Notes under the pieces: generated by a model | What the model was told of the DNA's origin: nothing | Seen by the model: only the letters and a program-made list of their open reading frames with translations | The model's database searches: none | Part shown: piece by piece, positions 1 through 13,060 of the stretch | Layout of the letters: the number at the start of each line of letters is the position of its first letter | How positions within the stretch are numbered: the stretch's first letter is position 1 | Position numbers and translations under genes: made by a program | Origin: Chromera velia | Lineage: Eukaryota > Sar > Chromeraceae | Assembly: GCA_018398765.1 (NCBI GenBank) | Contig: JAHBMJ010001737.1 | Location: 10,001-44,584 of the forward strand | Length of the DNA stretch: 34,584 nucleotides | Direction: 5' to 3'

Positions 1-922
1 TCATCTGAAGACTCCAAAGGGAGGCGTCACTGCTTTTTCTGTTTCGGACTCAGGGTCAGTCGGAGGTCTCACACTGCAGGTATATACTACGAGTGGCCCT
101 GCAGCACATGACGTGCACGATCAATACCCGACCCTTCCTTCCTTGCCTTCGCGGGTCTCCTCTTTCAGCCAGAAGATTTTCGATTTATTCGTCCAGGTGA
201 GTGAGGACAGAAGGAAACACTGAGGGAGAGCCACAGATGCTTGTGATCGCAGGAGACGCCTAGTAGTAGGAAGACAACGAAGGAGTAAAGGAAGTGTCTC
301 TATTCCTCCCTCTACGTGCCTGTACTTGTACATAAATGAACCTCTTCTCTATTCCTGAAGACAGACAGACTCTGTTGTCTCTCTGACTTGAAGGTTTCGG
401 CACCCGTAGTGGTTCCTGCTGTGTGAATTGGCCTGTTGTCGCAAGGCAGTCAGGGAGACGGCTAGGGGCTGGGCGGTGCTTTAATCGGGAGAGAGGGAAA
501 AGAAACGAGGACACTTTAGAGGGGCGGCTGAAAGAGATCTGCACAGATATGCGGGCAGGAACCGACAAAATGGATGGAGAATGCAGGGGAAGAAGAAGAG
601 GACAAGAAACGAAGGGGAAAAGGCTCCATTGCTCTTCGCAAGAAGGTTCTATGCCATGCGCGCTTCTCCTTCCCTCTCTCCAGCCAGATAGATCTCCAAC
701 CTGCCTGTTCTTTTCCTGGTTCTCTGTCTGCAGGGATAGAGAGGGGCCTACTCCGTAGAGGCACCACGGACGCGAGAGGAAAAAAGAAGACTCGGAAGGG
801 ACGAAAGAAAGAAGAGTGAGGGGTCTGAAGAACCTTTCCCCCCAGTTCCCTTCTTTCCTCTCTCCCATCCATCCCTGGGTCGTTCGTTCGTTGGTTCTTT
901 CTTCATTTCCCCAGCTTTGAGT
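1..922. other. Upstream region of the CCCH gene, no supported gene
   Basis: Open frames of 70-226 codons occur on both strands here. They overlap each other, are rich in R, S and E from purine-rich DNA, and show no domain. Several TGCAG or CCCCAG acceptor-like sites occur (for example ending at 914 and 947), so a 5' UTR exon or a short first coding exon could lie here. No specific promoter element was recognised apart from the palindrome listed next. Confidence 0.4.
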
Positions 923-932
923 GTCACGTGAC
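923..932. promoter_or_regulatory. GTCACGTGAC palindrome upstream of the CCCH gene
   Basis: A perfect 10-bp palindrome with a CACGTG core lies 63 bp before the proposed ATG. CACGTG is the classic E-box/G-box core bound by bHLH or bZIP factors in other eukaryotes. Whether it is used here is unknown, and it could equally be a chance site in the 5' UTR. Confidence 0.25.
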
Positions 933-995
933 CTACCCACCCTGCAGGAACAAAAACTCCTCAGACGTCAGACATACACCAATCGAACACCCCCT

Positions 996-1493
996 ATGCA
1001 TCCCCGGCGTCCCCCCCACCCCCACGATTTTCCTCCCAACCCTCCTCAACATCAACATCACCCCGGACACACAGGCCGCCCCACCCCGCACCCACAATCT
1101 TCTGCCCCCTACCATCCTCAGCAACCCCCCCCCTCGGCCCCTTCCCCTTCCTTCCACCCCCACCAGCCTCCCCAGGGTCCCCCTCCCCACACCACTCACG
1201 GTCACGGGCCGATGCCCAATGGCGGCGCCGGGAACGGATTGGGGCCGCCATACGGGCCCGGCCCGCCGCCGTCTCGCCTTCCGCCGCCGTCTCAGCAGCC
1301 GCCCTTCACACAGCCCTCCTATGGTGGCGGCGCCCCAGCAGCCCAGCCTGGCATGTCTATGCGGGGGGACCCAGGAGGTCCCTCTCCGTCCGCCGCCGCA
1401 CTCTCTTCGTTCTCTGCCATGCAGGGGCAACAACAGAGGCCCCCCACTGAGCACCCCTTCCCCCCTCACCACCTTCAAGCACAAAATCAGCAG
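996..1493 (+). CDS. CCCH gene exon 1 (P/H-rich N-terminus)
   Basis: 166 codons, extremely rich in Pro, His, Gln and Gly, without a recognisable fold. It ends at CAG before a GTTAGT donor, phase 0. The C-rich coding strand here also leaves an antisense frame open, which is not a gene. Confidence 0.75.
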
Positions 1494-3728
1494 GTTAGTT
1501 AGCACATGCATGTCGTCACTGGATGGACTTTCTCTCTCTGCAGTCATACGTGCTCAATGTGCCGTCGTCATCGCATCCAATCATCTGCGCTTGGCTGGGG
1601 GCGCCCTTACATTCATTGACAATCCACTGATCGAGCAGTGAATGAATGAACGAATGAATGAATGAATGAATGAATGAACGAACGAATGAATGAATGAACG
1701 AATGAACGAACGAATGAATGCACGAACGAACGAACGAACGAATGAATGAATGAATGAATGAACGAACGAATGAATGAATGAATGAATGAATGAACGAACG
1801 AATGAATGAATGAATATTGGGCCCTTTTTTGTTTTGTTAGGAACTCGAGTTGGTTTCCTTCTGTCTGTCGAGAAAAGAATAATTACAGCGTCTCTCTCAT
1901 CTGTCACATTAATTCTCTCTCTGTCTCCCCTCTCTCTCATTCACTTCCACCCTCCCCCTGCGCTTGCAGTATGGAGGCCACTTCGGAGCCCCCCCCTCGT
2001 CGTCGTCTTCCTCTTCGAATGCCCCCCAGACAAAGGCGCCCCCTCCCGTACCCGTCTCTGGGAGGGGAAGGGGACGCGTCGACCCTCCAGCGCACCCCGC
2101 GCTCCCTCACCACCTCCAGCAACAGACTCCAAGCACACGCCCTCTGAAAGGGGCCCCTCCCTTCAACGACCTCCAACCGCAGAAGCCCCCCTCACACCTT
2201 CCACAACACCCCATGCAAGCCCCCAATGCATATCAATTGAATGCCGCCAGGGGAGGGGAAGGGGGTCCGATGCTGACGCACGCAGCAGAAGCAGAGTACA
2301 TGATGCACGCTGCCGGGGCCCCGCGAGGCCCTGTGGGGGGCCCGCCGTTGAGTGCGCCGCCCAATCGCCCCCCTAGCTTTGCCCGGCAACGAGAGCAGCT
2401 CGGAATGGGTCAGCCGGGGCCCTCCGGAGAAAGGGAGAGGGGCCACCCGAGGGGCCCCGGCGTTGTTCCGCCCCTTGAGGCTGCAGCATTCCATCCGCAG
2501 GAACAAGGGTTTGCTTCTTTTGTGGGGGGGATGCCCGGGCCCTCTCATTTGCCTGGGCCCTCTCATTTGAGTGGGCCTCCTGATGCCTTAGCAAGCTTGG
2601 CTGCGTTATCTGCCTTTTCCGCTGCAGCGTCAGGAGGTGCGGGTGTCGGGGGGGGTGCCGTTTCTCCCGATGTGCAATTCGGTTTTTCTCCGGGTGTGGG
2701 GGAAATGGACAGTGAGGATACCCCCAGTGGAAGGGACGGGGGAGATTACTCATCCTCTCCACATGCCGGGGGGGGGATCAGGAGTCGAGAGAAAGAAAAC
2801 AGAGCAGCAAGGGATCAATATTATAAGACAAAAATGTGTCCGTACAATGCTGTGGGGCGGTGTAGAAGACGGAGTGAGTGTAACTACGCACACAGTGAGG
2901 CGGAGTTGCGCACCACTCCTTGCTTGAGAAAGACGAAAATGTGTCCGCAGTGGGAGCAGGGCCTGTGTACGAAGATGAAGCATGAGTGCGCGTTTGCTCA
3001 TGGGAAGGCCGACCTTCAATGCACTGACGATTACTTCAAGACGGACATTTGTAAATTTTGGAAAGGAGCCGGCACTTGTCCGGCGGGGGAAATGTGCAGA
3101 CACGCGCACGGCAGTGATGAATTGCGTTCGCGAAGGTACAGACGGACAGAACTGGAGAAGAGAGCTGCTGCCGAGCAAAAACCATTGCAGGTTCTTTTGA
3201 GGGAGATGGAAGCGGCTGGTCTCATTAGTCCGTCTCCTCTGTCGACCGGTGTTGATTTCGATACTTTCTCTATGCCTCTCAGCGGAGACGGCGCAGAGGC
3301 AGAGGGCGAGGGGAATGGGCCGGGGCCGGGGTCGGGTTTTGAGCGTTTGAAGGGGAGCGGTTCCCCTTTTTTGGAGAACAGAGCGGCTGCCGAACGTCTC
3401 CCGGTGGTGCCTTCTGGTGTTGTGAATTTTAATCACAACAATATTTCTTCTGCTGGTGCTGCTGCATCTTCATCCGTTCTTTCGGCCAGCTCCTCCTCGG
3501 CGTTTCCTCACAAACGAAAGGAGAAGGAGACGGAAGGAGAGAAGAAGGGTAAAGGAAAAGGGAGGGAGGGAAAGGAAGGGAGCACCAAACTTTCGGCTTC
3601 TGCCGGTGACCCCCTGTCCCAATCTGCCTCTGCCGGGGCCCCCTCCTCCCAGGCGGAATCTCGCAGCGCGAAGGGGGGTGGAGAGAAAGGTGCGTGACGT
3701 GAGGGAGCGCGTCTACTTTCTTGCTGTC

Positions 3729-3767
<39 letters not shown>

Positions 3768-3773
3768 CTCTTT

Positions 3774-3807
<34 letters not shown>

Positions 3808-3955
3808 CTCTGTATCTCTTTGTGTGTGTATACCTCCCTACCTGACTAGGTACTTGTAGATGAAGAGATGAACGGAAAAGAAAAGAAATGGAGTCTGTCT
3901 GGAGGTAGGGTCCGTCTCACTCTGATTGTCTGACTGACGCATGCACAACCAGTCG

Positions 3956-3991
<36 letters not shown>

Positions 3992-4742
3992 AGCGTGAGT
4001 GTGAGTGTGAATGTGCGAGTGTATGTGTGTGTGGGTGTGTGCAGGAGGCGCCAAAGAGAAAGAGAAGGGGAAAAGTCGGCAGCAGCTCCGGAAGGAAAGA
4101 AGAGAACAGGCGAAGGCGCTCGAGAGAGAGAAGGAAAAGGAGAGGGAGAAGGAAGGGGCTGTTAAAGAAGAAGGAGAGGAGGAGGAGGCCGCTCAATTTG
4201 AGAGACCACTCCAGTCGAAGTCAGAGGACGTCTCGGAGACTGCGCCACCGGTTCGGCAGAGTTCTTCTGCTTCGAGTTGTTCTCAGGCCCAGCAGCAGCC
4301 TTCCCGCTCGGCCACGGCTACTGCCACGGCCTCTGCGGGCCAGACGCCGACCCCGACCTCCAAGTCTATTAAATCCATCTCGGCTCCTTCAGGAGTGGGG
4401 GGAGGCGGGGGGGGCACTGCTGAGGAGGGGGGAGAGTCGGTGCCGCCAGGTATGTGAGTAAGTCGGTGGGGGAGATGGGTAGGAGGGTTGAGTGAGGGGA
4501 GGGAAATCGGAACTCTGTCTGTTCCAACAGTCAAGTGCTCTCTGTGCGTCTTTCTTTCTTTCTTTCTTTCTTTTCTTTTCTTTTCTTTTTTTCTTTCTTT
4601 CTTTCTTTCTTTCTTTCTTTCGTTCTTTCTTTCGTTCTTTCGTTCTTTCTTTCGTTCGTTCTTTCGTTCTTTCTTTCTTTCTTTCTTTTCTTTCTTTCAT
4701 TTCTTTCTTTCTTTCTTTCTTTCTTTCTTTCATTTCTTTCTT

Positions 4743-4782
<40 letters not shown>

Positions 4783-5030
4783 TTTTTCTTTCTTTCTTTC
4801 TTTCTTTCTTTTCTTTCTTTCTTTCTTTCTTTTTTTCTTTCTTTCTTTCTTTCTTTCTTTCTTTTTTTCTTTCTTTCTTTCTTTCTTTCTTTCTTGTTTT
4901 CTTTCTTTCTTTCTTTTTTTCTTTCTTTCTTTCTTTTTTTCTTTCTTTTTTTCTTTCTTTCTTTCTTTCTTTCTTTTCTTTCTTTCTTTCTTTCTTTTCA
5001 TTCATTCATTCATTCATTCCTTTCTTTCTT

Positions 5031-5070
<40 letters not shown>

Positions 5071-5819
5071 TTTTTCTTTCTTTCTTTCTTTCTTTTCTTT
5101 GTTTCGTTCGGTCGTCACGATTCGCTGTCTGTGCGTCTGGTTTTTTGCATGAAGAGAGAGAGAGAGAGCCCTCCGATTCTCTGGCTCAAAAAAGGGAGAG
5201 AGATAGACAAAGAGGAGAGAAGGAATGCAGACAGGCAGGCAGGCAGGCACGGAGAGAGGTCGAGAGGGTCGCTGTATTCCTCCAAGTTGCGTGCCTGCCT
5301 TTCAAAATTTTGTCTGTCTGTCAGTCTATCTCGGTTCCCTGTTGTTTATTTTGTCTTCAGCAGGGGCGAGGACGAAGCACAAGCACAGGGGCGGTCAGAG
5401 GCACAAGAAGGGGAAAAAACTAAAAAGAAAAATCAAATAACACTCAAAAAAACTCATGCACAATTTTATTTTCAGCAGGGGCGAGGACGAAGCACAAGCA
5501 CAGGGGCGGTCAGAGGCACAAGAAGAAGGGAGCACGGGCGGTGAGTGGCGTTGGGCTGGCTGTGGGCGAGGAGATGGGTCGTTGTGGTGCTTGTATCTAT
5601 CTGGATGTTTGAGGTTGTGTGTGGGGGGGAGTGGCTGAAAGGATGACCGTGGCTTGAGTGTGGGTGGGTAGGGGGTCAGAGAATTTTTTGCGGACAACGG
5701 GGGCTCTTCTGTTAGTGCATGCGTTTTTGTCTTTCTTCAATGCTCATTTGTTTGTGTTCGTCTTCGATAGAGGGGGTTTTGCCTCTTCTCTGGTGCCAGA
5801 ATCTTGACCGTGTGCGTAC

Positions 5820-5850
<31 letters not shown>

Positions 5851-8800
5851 CATGCAGGCTGCGGCTGCGGCTTTACAGGCACAGCAGCAGCAAGACGGCG
5901 CAGATGAGGCGATTTCTTCTTTTGCCTCTGGGTCCCTTGAGGGTGCAGAAAAAGATGGAGATAGAGATAGAGAAACCCTCGTGAGGGGGACGTCAGGGGC
6001 ACCACAGGCGGGGGGAGGGGCATCTGCAGATCCGCCGCCGGTCGGTTTTTCCCTTTTGCCTTTTCTCTTCTTTTCTCTCTTTACTGTTTGTCTTCCTTTT
6101 GGTCTTGTCTCTGTCCAATCTGTTGACGGACAATCTCCTTGGTTCTTCATGTGTCACCCCTGTCGTCCCTCCACTTCTTTCTTCATCGCCTTTTTCATGT
6201 GTCACCCCTGTCGTCCCTCCACTTATTTCTTCACCGCCTTCTTCATGTGTCACCCCTGTTGTTCCTCCACTTTTTTCTTCATTGGTTGGTTCTTCATGTG
6301 TCACCCCTGTCGTCCCTCCACTTTTTTCTTCATCGGTTGGTTCTCCATGTGTCACCCCTGTCGTCCCTCCACTTATTTCTTCACCGCCTTCTTCATGTGT
6401 CACCCCTGTTGTTCCTCCACTTTTTTCTTCATTGGTTGGTTCTTCATGTGTCACCCCTGTCGTCCCTCCACTTTTTTCTTCATCGGTTGGTTCTCCATGT
6501 GTCACCCCTGTCGTGCCTCCACTTTTTTCTTCGTCGGCTGGTACTTCATGTGTCACCCCTGTCATCCCTCCACTTCTTTCTTCATCGCCTTCTTCATGTG
6601 TCACCCCTGTCGTCCCTCCACTTCTTTCTTCATCGCCCGAGCATTTCTCTGTCCCCCCTGTTGCCACATCATAAGGTTTCTCTCTATTCCAATCCGTGAG
6701 TTCCTTCCATCTCTGATTCTTCCCCGCTTCTGTCTGTCTCTTTTGCAGGTTCCTCTTGAGAAGTCCTCTCGAGACGACAAAGGGGAAGGAGGAGGAGGAG
6801 GGGTAGAGGGAATGTTGGCGTTTCCGGAAGATCCGATGGAAGAGGGGGGTGGTCTGGAGGACCTGGTGGGGGGGAACGGGAACTTGGGGGAAGAGGCCCC
6901 CCCCCTTGCTGCCTCGGGTTCTCCGGGTTTGGGGGGGGAGGGGGTTCCTGGTCTTTCTGGCGCGTCGACTTCTGTTGGCATGGGATCTTCCGGTGTCCTT
7001 CCGCCCGTTGCTGCGGGGGCTGGTGGTTTGCCGTCCTTCTCTCTTTACACTCACCCTCTCTTGGTTGGACATTTTCCTTTAGTGTTTCCTTTTGCTGCTG
7101 CACACTTGCAGCAGGCAGGTGCGCAGCTGCTTCTTCAACAACAGCAATTAAGCCCGTCGCAGCAGCAGCAGCAATCAGGGATGAATGGAAATAATGCAGC
7201 AGGGGGAGTGACTGCCGTTCCTGGGACTGGCAGGCCTCGGTTCATGTCTGAGGAGTCGACTTGTTTCGATGACGCTATCCAGATGGCATTGGCGGGCCGC
7301 GTGGGTAGAGGTTTGATGGGTCAGCAGGCTGCGTCTTCTTTCTCTCTCCTGCAGTCAGGAGATGTTGCAGCGTCTGGACAAGCAACGCCGGGGGGGGCAT
7401 TGCCAGGGGGGGGTCTGGGAATGTCGAGCAGAAGTCTGACAGCTGCAGCTACTGCAGCCGCTTTGAGGCAACAACAATTGCAGCAGCAGCAGTTCAGGCA
7501 CGCACTTGACCTTGCCCCTTCTGCCGGCGGAATCGGGTTGGCTCCGCTTGCTCCGCTTCGCTCGGCCTCGGCCGGTGCGGGGGCTTCTATCGCTGTGGGG
7601 TTGCCTGTAAGGCACCTACACCCTCCTGGTGGTGCAGGTAGAGGGGGAGGGCTGTTATCCGGGGTGGGTGGGGGGGCAGATGATAGAGAGGGAGGGCAAG
7701 CGAAGGGAGAACGAGATGCCTCCCCCGTGGGATGTGCAGTGCCTGAATTGTTAGAGCTCAGCCTGATGAGAGACCGCTCAGCCCCTGCTCATTACGGCTT
7801 TCAGGTTCCTTCTGCTTCTCCAACCCACGATGGCGGGTCCCCGGGTGTTGAGGGTGGAGGGGCGGGGGGGGATCGTTTGTTCAGATCTGTGAGTGCGGGT
7901 ATTCGGTTGCATGGGGGGCTTCGTTCTCCTCCTGGAGGGGGGGGGCGTCCTCACACGTTGGCCCTGCCCTCTGCTGCGGGCCCTTTCAGATCGTCACCTC
8001 GATTGAAGACTGTGACAGAGGGCGCCCTTTTACTTGGAGATTTTGACGGAGATGGAGAGGCCCAGTCAGGCCGAGGGGGGGGGGATAGAGATAGATTGGA
8101 TAGAAGGATGGATGCATTGGTTTTGGAGACGGAAGAGAGAGAGAGGGGGGCGGATCGGGATATTGCCGTGGGTGGGTCTGCAGCTTCGTCTTCTTCTGCG
8201 GCTGTGGGGGGGGATTCTTCCCCTCCCCCTGGTGATGCAGGGAAGCAGATTGCCATATCAGTGGGGGCGACGCGGCAGAAGTCGGCCGGTGGAAGTTCGA
8301 CGGGGGGCCAAGATTCGTCGAAGAGTGGGGGNNNNNNNNNNNNNNNNNNNNNNNNNNNNNNNNNNNNNNNNNNNNNNNNNNNNNNNNNNNNNNNNNNNNN
8401 NNNNNNNNNNNNNNNNNNNNNNNNNNNNNNNNNNNNNNNNNNNNNNNNNNNNNNNNNNNNNNNNNNNNNNNNNNNNNNNNNNNNNNNNNNNNNNNNNNNN
8501 NNNNNNNNNNNNNNNNNNNNNNNNNNNNNNNNNNNNNNNNNNNNNNNNNNNNNNNNNNNNNNNNNNNNNNNNNNNNNNNNNNNNNNNNNNNNNNNNNNNN
8601 NNNNNNNNNNNNNNNNNNNNNNNNNNNNNNNGGCATAGAGACCGACTTGCCAGTGCCTTGCTTGCACGGAGGCGCAGTGACAGCAGTCAGGGTGAAGGTC
8701 TGGGGGGGCGAAAGCGAAGTGACAGCAGTCAGGGAGAGACTGTAGAGGGGAGAGAAGAGAAAGAAAGGGAGGGGTCGGCACCCTCTGGCACAGCCACAAA

Positions 8801-11716
8801 AGCCTCTGCTGCCGCTGTTGTTGTGGAGACGGCTGAGGTCGCATCCGCCTCGCCAGTCAACGTTCCGTCTGCTTTTGACGCTTCTCCTCGGGAGCAAACA
8901 AAGAAGGAGAATGTAGGTGGGGGTAGGCAGGGGGTTTCCAGTGTTTCAGCTTTCCGCTCTGTTGCAGCAGCAGAGGGGGGGGGACAGAGGGACGACCTGA
9001 CAGGAAAAAAGGCTCTGGGGCCTCTCATACCGCAGAGGGGGGATTCCACCGAAGAGAAAGAAGAGAGGAGACATACGTACGCGTTTGGCCCCACTCGGCC
9101 ATTCTCAGTCCGGACCGAGAAAGAGAAAGAGGAGCAGAAGGAGAAGGAGAAGGTGGTCGATGTTGGGCTTCCCTTGCCTCTGCCGTTTCCCCCTCCTCCG
9201 CCTCGTGTCGGTGTAGGGGCAGTGGGGGGAGGGCTCATCTTTCGTCCTCCTCCGCCTCCCACACCCCCCCCTCTACCTCCCGACGAAGTCTCAACAGGGC
9301 CTAGAGCCTTCACTATGGACAACGCGGACATGCAACGCCGTGCCTCTGCTTCCGCCTCCGCCTCTGCTTCATCATCTGCGGCGGTTCCTGCTGCGTCCGT
9401 TGACGCGGTGGGGATGGGGGGAGGGCAGAGAGGCGATTCGGCTTTTAGCTCGGACCGTTTGAGTCCTCTGGAAATGATGCGACTGTTGGAGACGGCAAAG
9501 AGAAAGACCGCAGCAGCAGCAGAGGGGGGTGAGGGCGGTGTGTCGTCAGGAGTGGAGGAGTCATCGGATGAAGATGAGAGTCTCAGACGGAGACATGCAA
9601 CCATGCCTGTGGGGCGCGTGAATTTGGAGAGAACACTCAGGACCTCCCCACAGGATCCGTTACTTCCTCTTCCACCCGCGAGCATGTTTGCCCGTTCGCG
9701 CGTTGAGCAGGCACAAGCTGCATTGGAGCGAACTCGGGAGAAAGAAAAGGAGAAAGAACGGGAAAGGGAGAGAGCAAGAGACGGACTTTTGGAGACGGAG
9801 AGGGCAGTTCCTCTTTCCATTCCCCCACCACCTCCCCCGCCTCCGAACCCCCCACCAAACGACCTGACTCTTCTCCGTTCGCAGAGTGCAAAGGAAAGAG
9901 ACAGAGACCGGGTGTCACTCACCACTCCGGGATACACACCCAATCTCTCCGGAGGATCCGGCCATCCACTTCCGATCACCTCCTCCTCCCTCGAGTTTCT
10001 CCTCAGACAACAACAACAACACCTCGCCGCTGCTGCCGCAGGAGCAGCGGGACCCTCGGCCTCCTCCTCAGCGTCCGCTGCTTCTTCTTCGTCCGCTGCG
10101 GTCGTTGGGGGGTCGGGGGTTTCCTCCCTGCCAAATTTCCCTCCCGGCTCCCTTCTCTCGTTGCAACAACGAGAGACTCTCCGGCAGCTCGCACTTCAGC
10201 ATTCAAATCTGAACACTCCCATGCCCCCCCACCTACCCGGCGACCTGCCGCCCAATTTCTCTCATAAAGTCACGGCGGCGGGACTTTTACAGCAACAGCA
10301 GGAACAGCAGGCGCTGTCGGGGGACGACGGGGCAGGCCGCCCTCGGCATGCCGGGGGGGTCTCCTCAAGCAGTCTCCTCACAAAGGGGGGGGACTTTGGG
10401 CCCCAAATGCCGGGGCCCTCCGGATCCGGGGCCCTCCCTGGCAGCCGGCCGCCTCCCGCAGGACTCAGCAGCCTTCAACCCCTGCCCCCGCAACCCCCCA
10501 ACAGCAGCAGCAGCAGTGCGGCGACGAGTGGGGGGGCAGGCGATTTGGGCGCATGGGGGGCGTCGGGTGGCGGCGTCGGAATCGGAGTGCCCGCCCACGT
10601 GCCTGTGCCGCCGCAACTGACGCTGGGCCGGGGTGTGAGCCTGCCAGTGGGCACAGGGGGCGTCTCGTCGATCCCGTCGTTGCACGCGATGCGGGGGATG
10701 GACGCGCAGGGGCAGCAACTTCTTCAAGCGGATGCCCTGCAACAACAGCTGCAGCACGGAGGAGCGGTGGGGGGAGTCCAAGTGCCTGACAGAGGAAGCG
10801 TCGGAGGTCGGCCGGACTCTCTCTTTCTCTTTCTTTCTCTCTTGTATTCTTTGCTTGACTGGTTGCTTGACTGCCTGTACGTGTGCGCGGCTGGGGGTCT
10901 TCGTTTTAGCTGTTATGTCTTGGCTCGACAACTACATTTGTTCATTCATGGGTGCATCTGTGCGTGTCTGTCTACCTGTCTGTCTGTCTACCTGTCTGTC
11001 TGTCTGTCTGTCTGTGTATCTTTTGTCTTTGTTCTTTCTTTCTTTCTTTCTTTCTTTCGTTCGTTCGTTCGTTTGTTCTTTCGTTCGTTCGGTCGTTAGT
11101 TCGTTCTTTCGTTCTTTCTTTCTTTCTTTTCTTTCTTTCTTTTTGCCTGTTGTGTTCATGAAGAAAAGAAGCGAGACGAAGAAACATGTAGTCTGTCCAT
11201 CTGTCTGTCTATGTGTATGTGTGAGCAGGATCCCTGGCCCCTCCCATGGTTCAGCGGAGCGTCTCTGACCACCAGATCATATACATATCACACATACATA
11301 TACATACGTACATACATATACATACATACATATATGAGGTATGTGTGAGCAGGGTCCCTGGCCCCTCCCATGGTTCAACGGAGCGTCTCTCACCAGCAGC
11401 AGCCGCAGCCTCATTGGCCTCCGGGGTCTACTCCGGTGGGGGGTACTGCGGAGGGCATGCATGTGGGTCTGGGTGTGGGTGTGCAGTCCGTGTCCTCCGT
11501 GGGGGGCGGGCCGTCCTCGTCGTCTGCGGGCGGGGGCGGGGGCGAGGGCGGGGCCTCTGCATCGGTGGAGGACCTCCAGAGGCAGGTGCAGGAACTCCAG
11601 TCTCAACTGCAGCAACTGCAGAGGCAACAGCAACAGCAGCAACAGCAACAGCAGATGCAGCAGGAAGGTGGGTGCGTGGATCTGAAAGATGCACCTGTGT
11701 GCAAGAGCGTGCGGGC

Positions 11717-11747
<31 letters not shown>

Positions 11748-13025
11748 TAGACGGAGGTGTGTATGAAGAGAAGAGCCTGTGCAGAGACATTTAGAGCAGG
11801 AGCAGCAGAAGGTGCAGAATGAAGCTGATATGCTTTTGCGGGATGCGCGCATTTAAATATCTGAAACTTTCTTTGTAAGCGTGTTTCCAACAAGTGCGTG
11901 CGTATGGATCTGTATGTGCTCGGGTATTCCCTAGTGTGCGAAGAAGTCACAAACGACACAGCACCAGATGCAATAAGAAGAGCGAAAGTTCGAGTGCATC
12001 GATCAGTGTGCATTTGTTCTTCCCCTCTGCCGATGCTCATTTTTCTCTCCGATCGTTCCCTTCCCTCTCTTCCCTTCTGCAACATTGACGTGACGTGGCT
12101 TGCTTGTGCACGTGCAGGGACCCCCCGTTCCCGTTCCGCTCTGCCCACCCCCGTTCCTCCCCCGCCGCCGCCGCCACCGCCCCCACAGCCACCGCAGCAA
12201 CAGCAACAGCCAGCACAGACCGCCGCGACTTTCATTAACCTGCCGTTGCTTCAAGAACAGCTGCGACAACTGGATGAGCTGCAGAACCAGCAACAACAAC
12301 AGCAAACACAGCAGCCTCAAGCGGGCGCCGCCGCACAGATCGGAAGTCCGTGGGTCCTCTCATCGGTGGCGGCGACCACCGGGGCGGGTCCGGCGAGCCT
12401 AGCCGGGACAGATTCGGCCGCTGCGGGTGGCACAGTGGCCGGGACGTACGCAGGGGACACACCGGGGTCGGCCTCCGTTTTCCCCTTGCGTGGCCACCCT
12501 TCGGGATCGGCCTGCGGTGTGCACATTCCCCCGTTGGGCGTCGGGCCGATGTCTGGGTCCGCGTCTGCGTCGGGACTGTCTGGGGGTGGAGGTCTGGAGT
12601 TCGGAGAGGGGGGCGAAACTCTAGATGGCGGCGTCGGGGCTTCCGTCTCCTTGTCTCCGTCCCCGTCGGTGGGTCTTTCGGCGGCTGCAGAGAGCGGCGC
12701 CGCGAGAAGCGCTCGTGGGTCTGCGTTGGGAGTTGCGGCGTCGAATGCGGCGGCGGGGCTGACCCTTCCAACGGGGGGGGCACAGGGGGCGGGGGGTCTG
12801 TTGTGGCCAGCGGGAGGGGGGCCAGGAAGCGGGGCTCCTCCTATGGGAGGGGGCATTCCGTTGCATGAACTGAAGGTGAATGAGTGACGGGGGGGGAGAG
12901 GATCTAACTAGTTTATATTCTTCTTCGTGTGTTTGCTGGACTTTCTTTTTTAATCCTTCAATTCCTCTGTGGATTTTTTTCTTTCTTCCTTCATTTGAAG
13001 TTATTCCGCTCTTTCTCTCTCTCTT

Positions 13026-13060
<35 letters not shown>

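Noticed and set aside
4488-5544. Long F/L/S frames resembling membrane proteins
   Set aside because: They are readings of TTTC/CT repeats in all phases, not real transmembrane sequence.
5993-7072. 359-codon minus-strand frame with [10 protein letters not shown] repeats, antigen-like
   Set aside because: It overlaps the host gene on the other strand and includes exon 6 antisense; there is no independent start or splice support. Kept only as part of the minisatellite description.
8729-9979. 416-codon antisense open frame opposite exon 7
   Set aside because: The sense strand has a consistent multi-exon frame; the antisense frame is S/G/R-rich from the same biased codons and has no domain.
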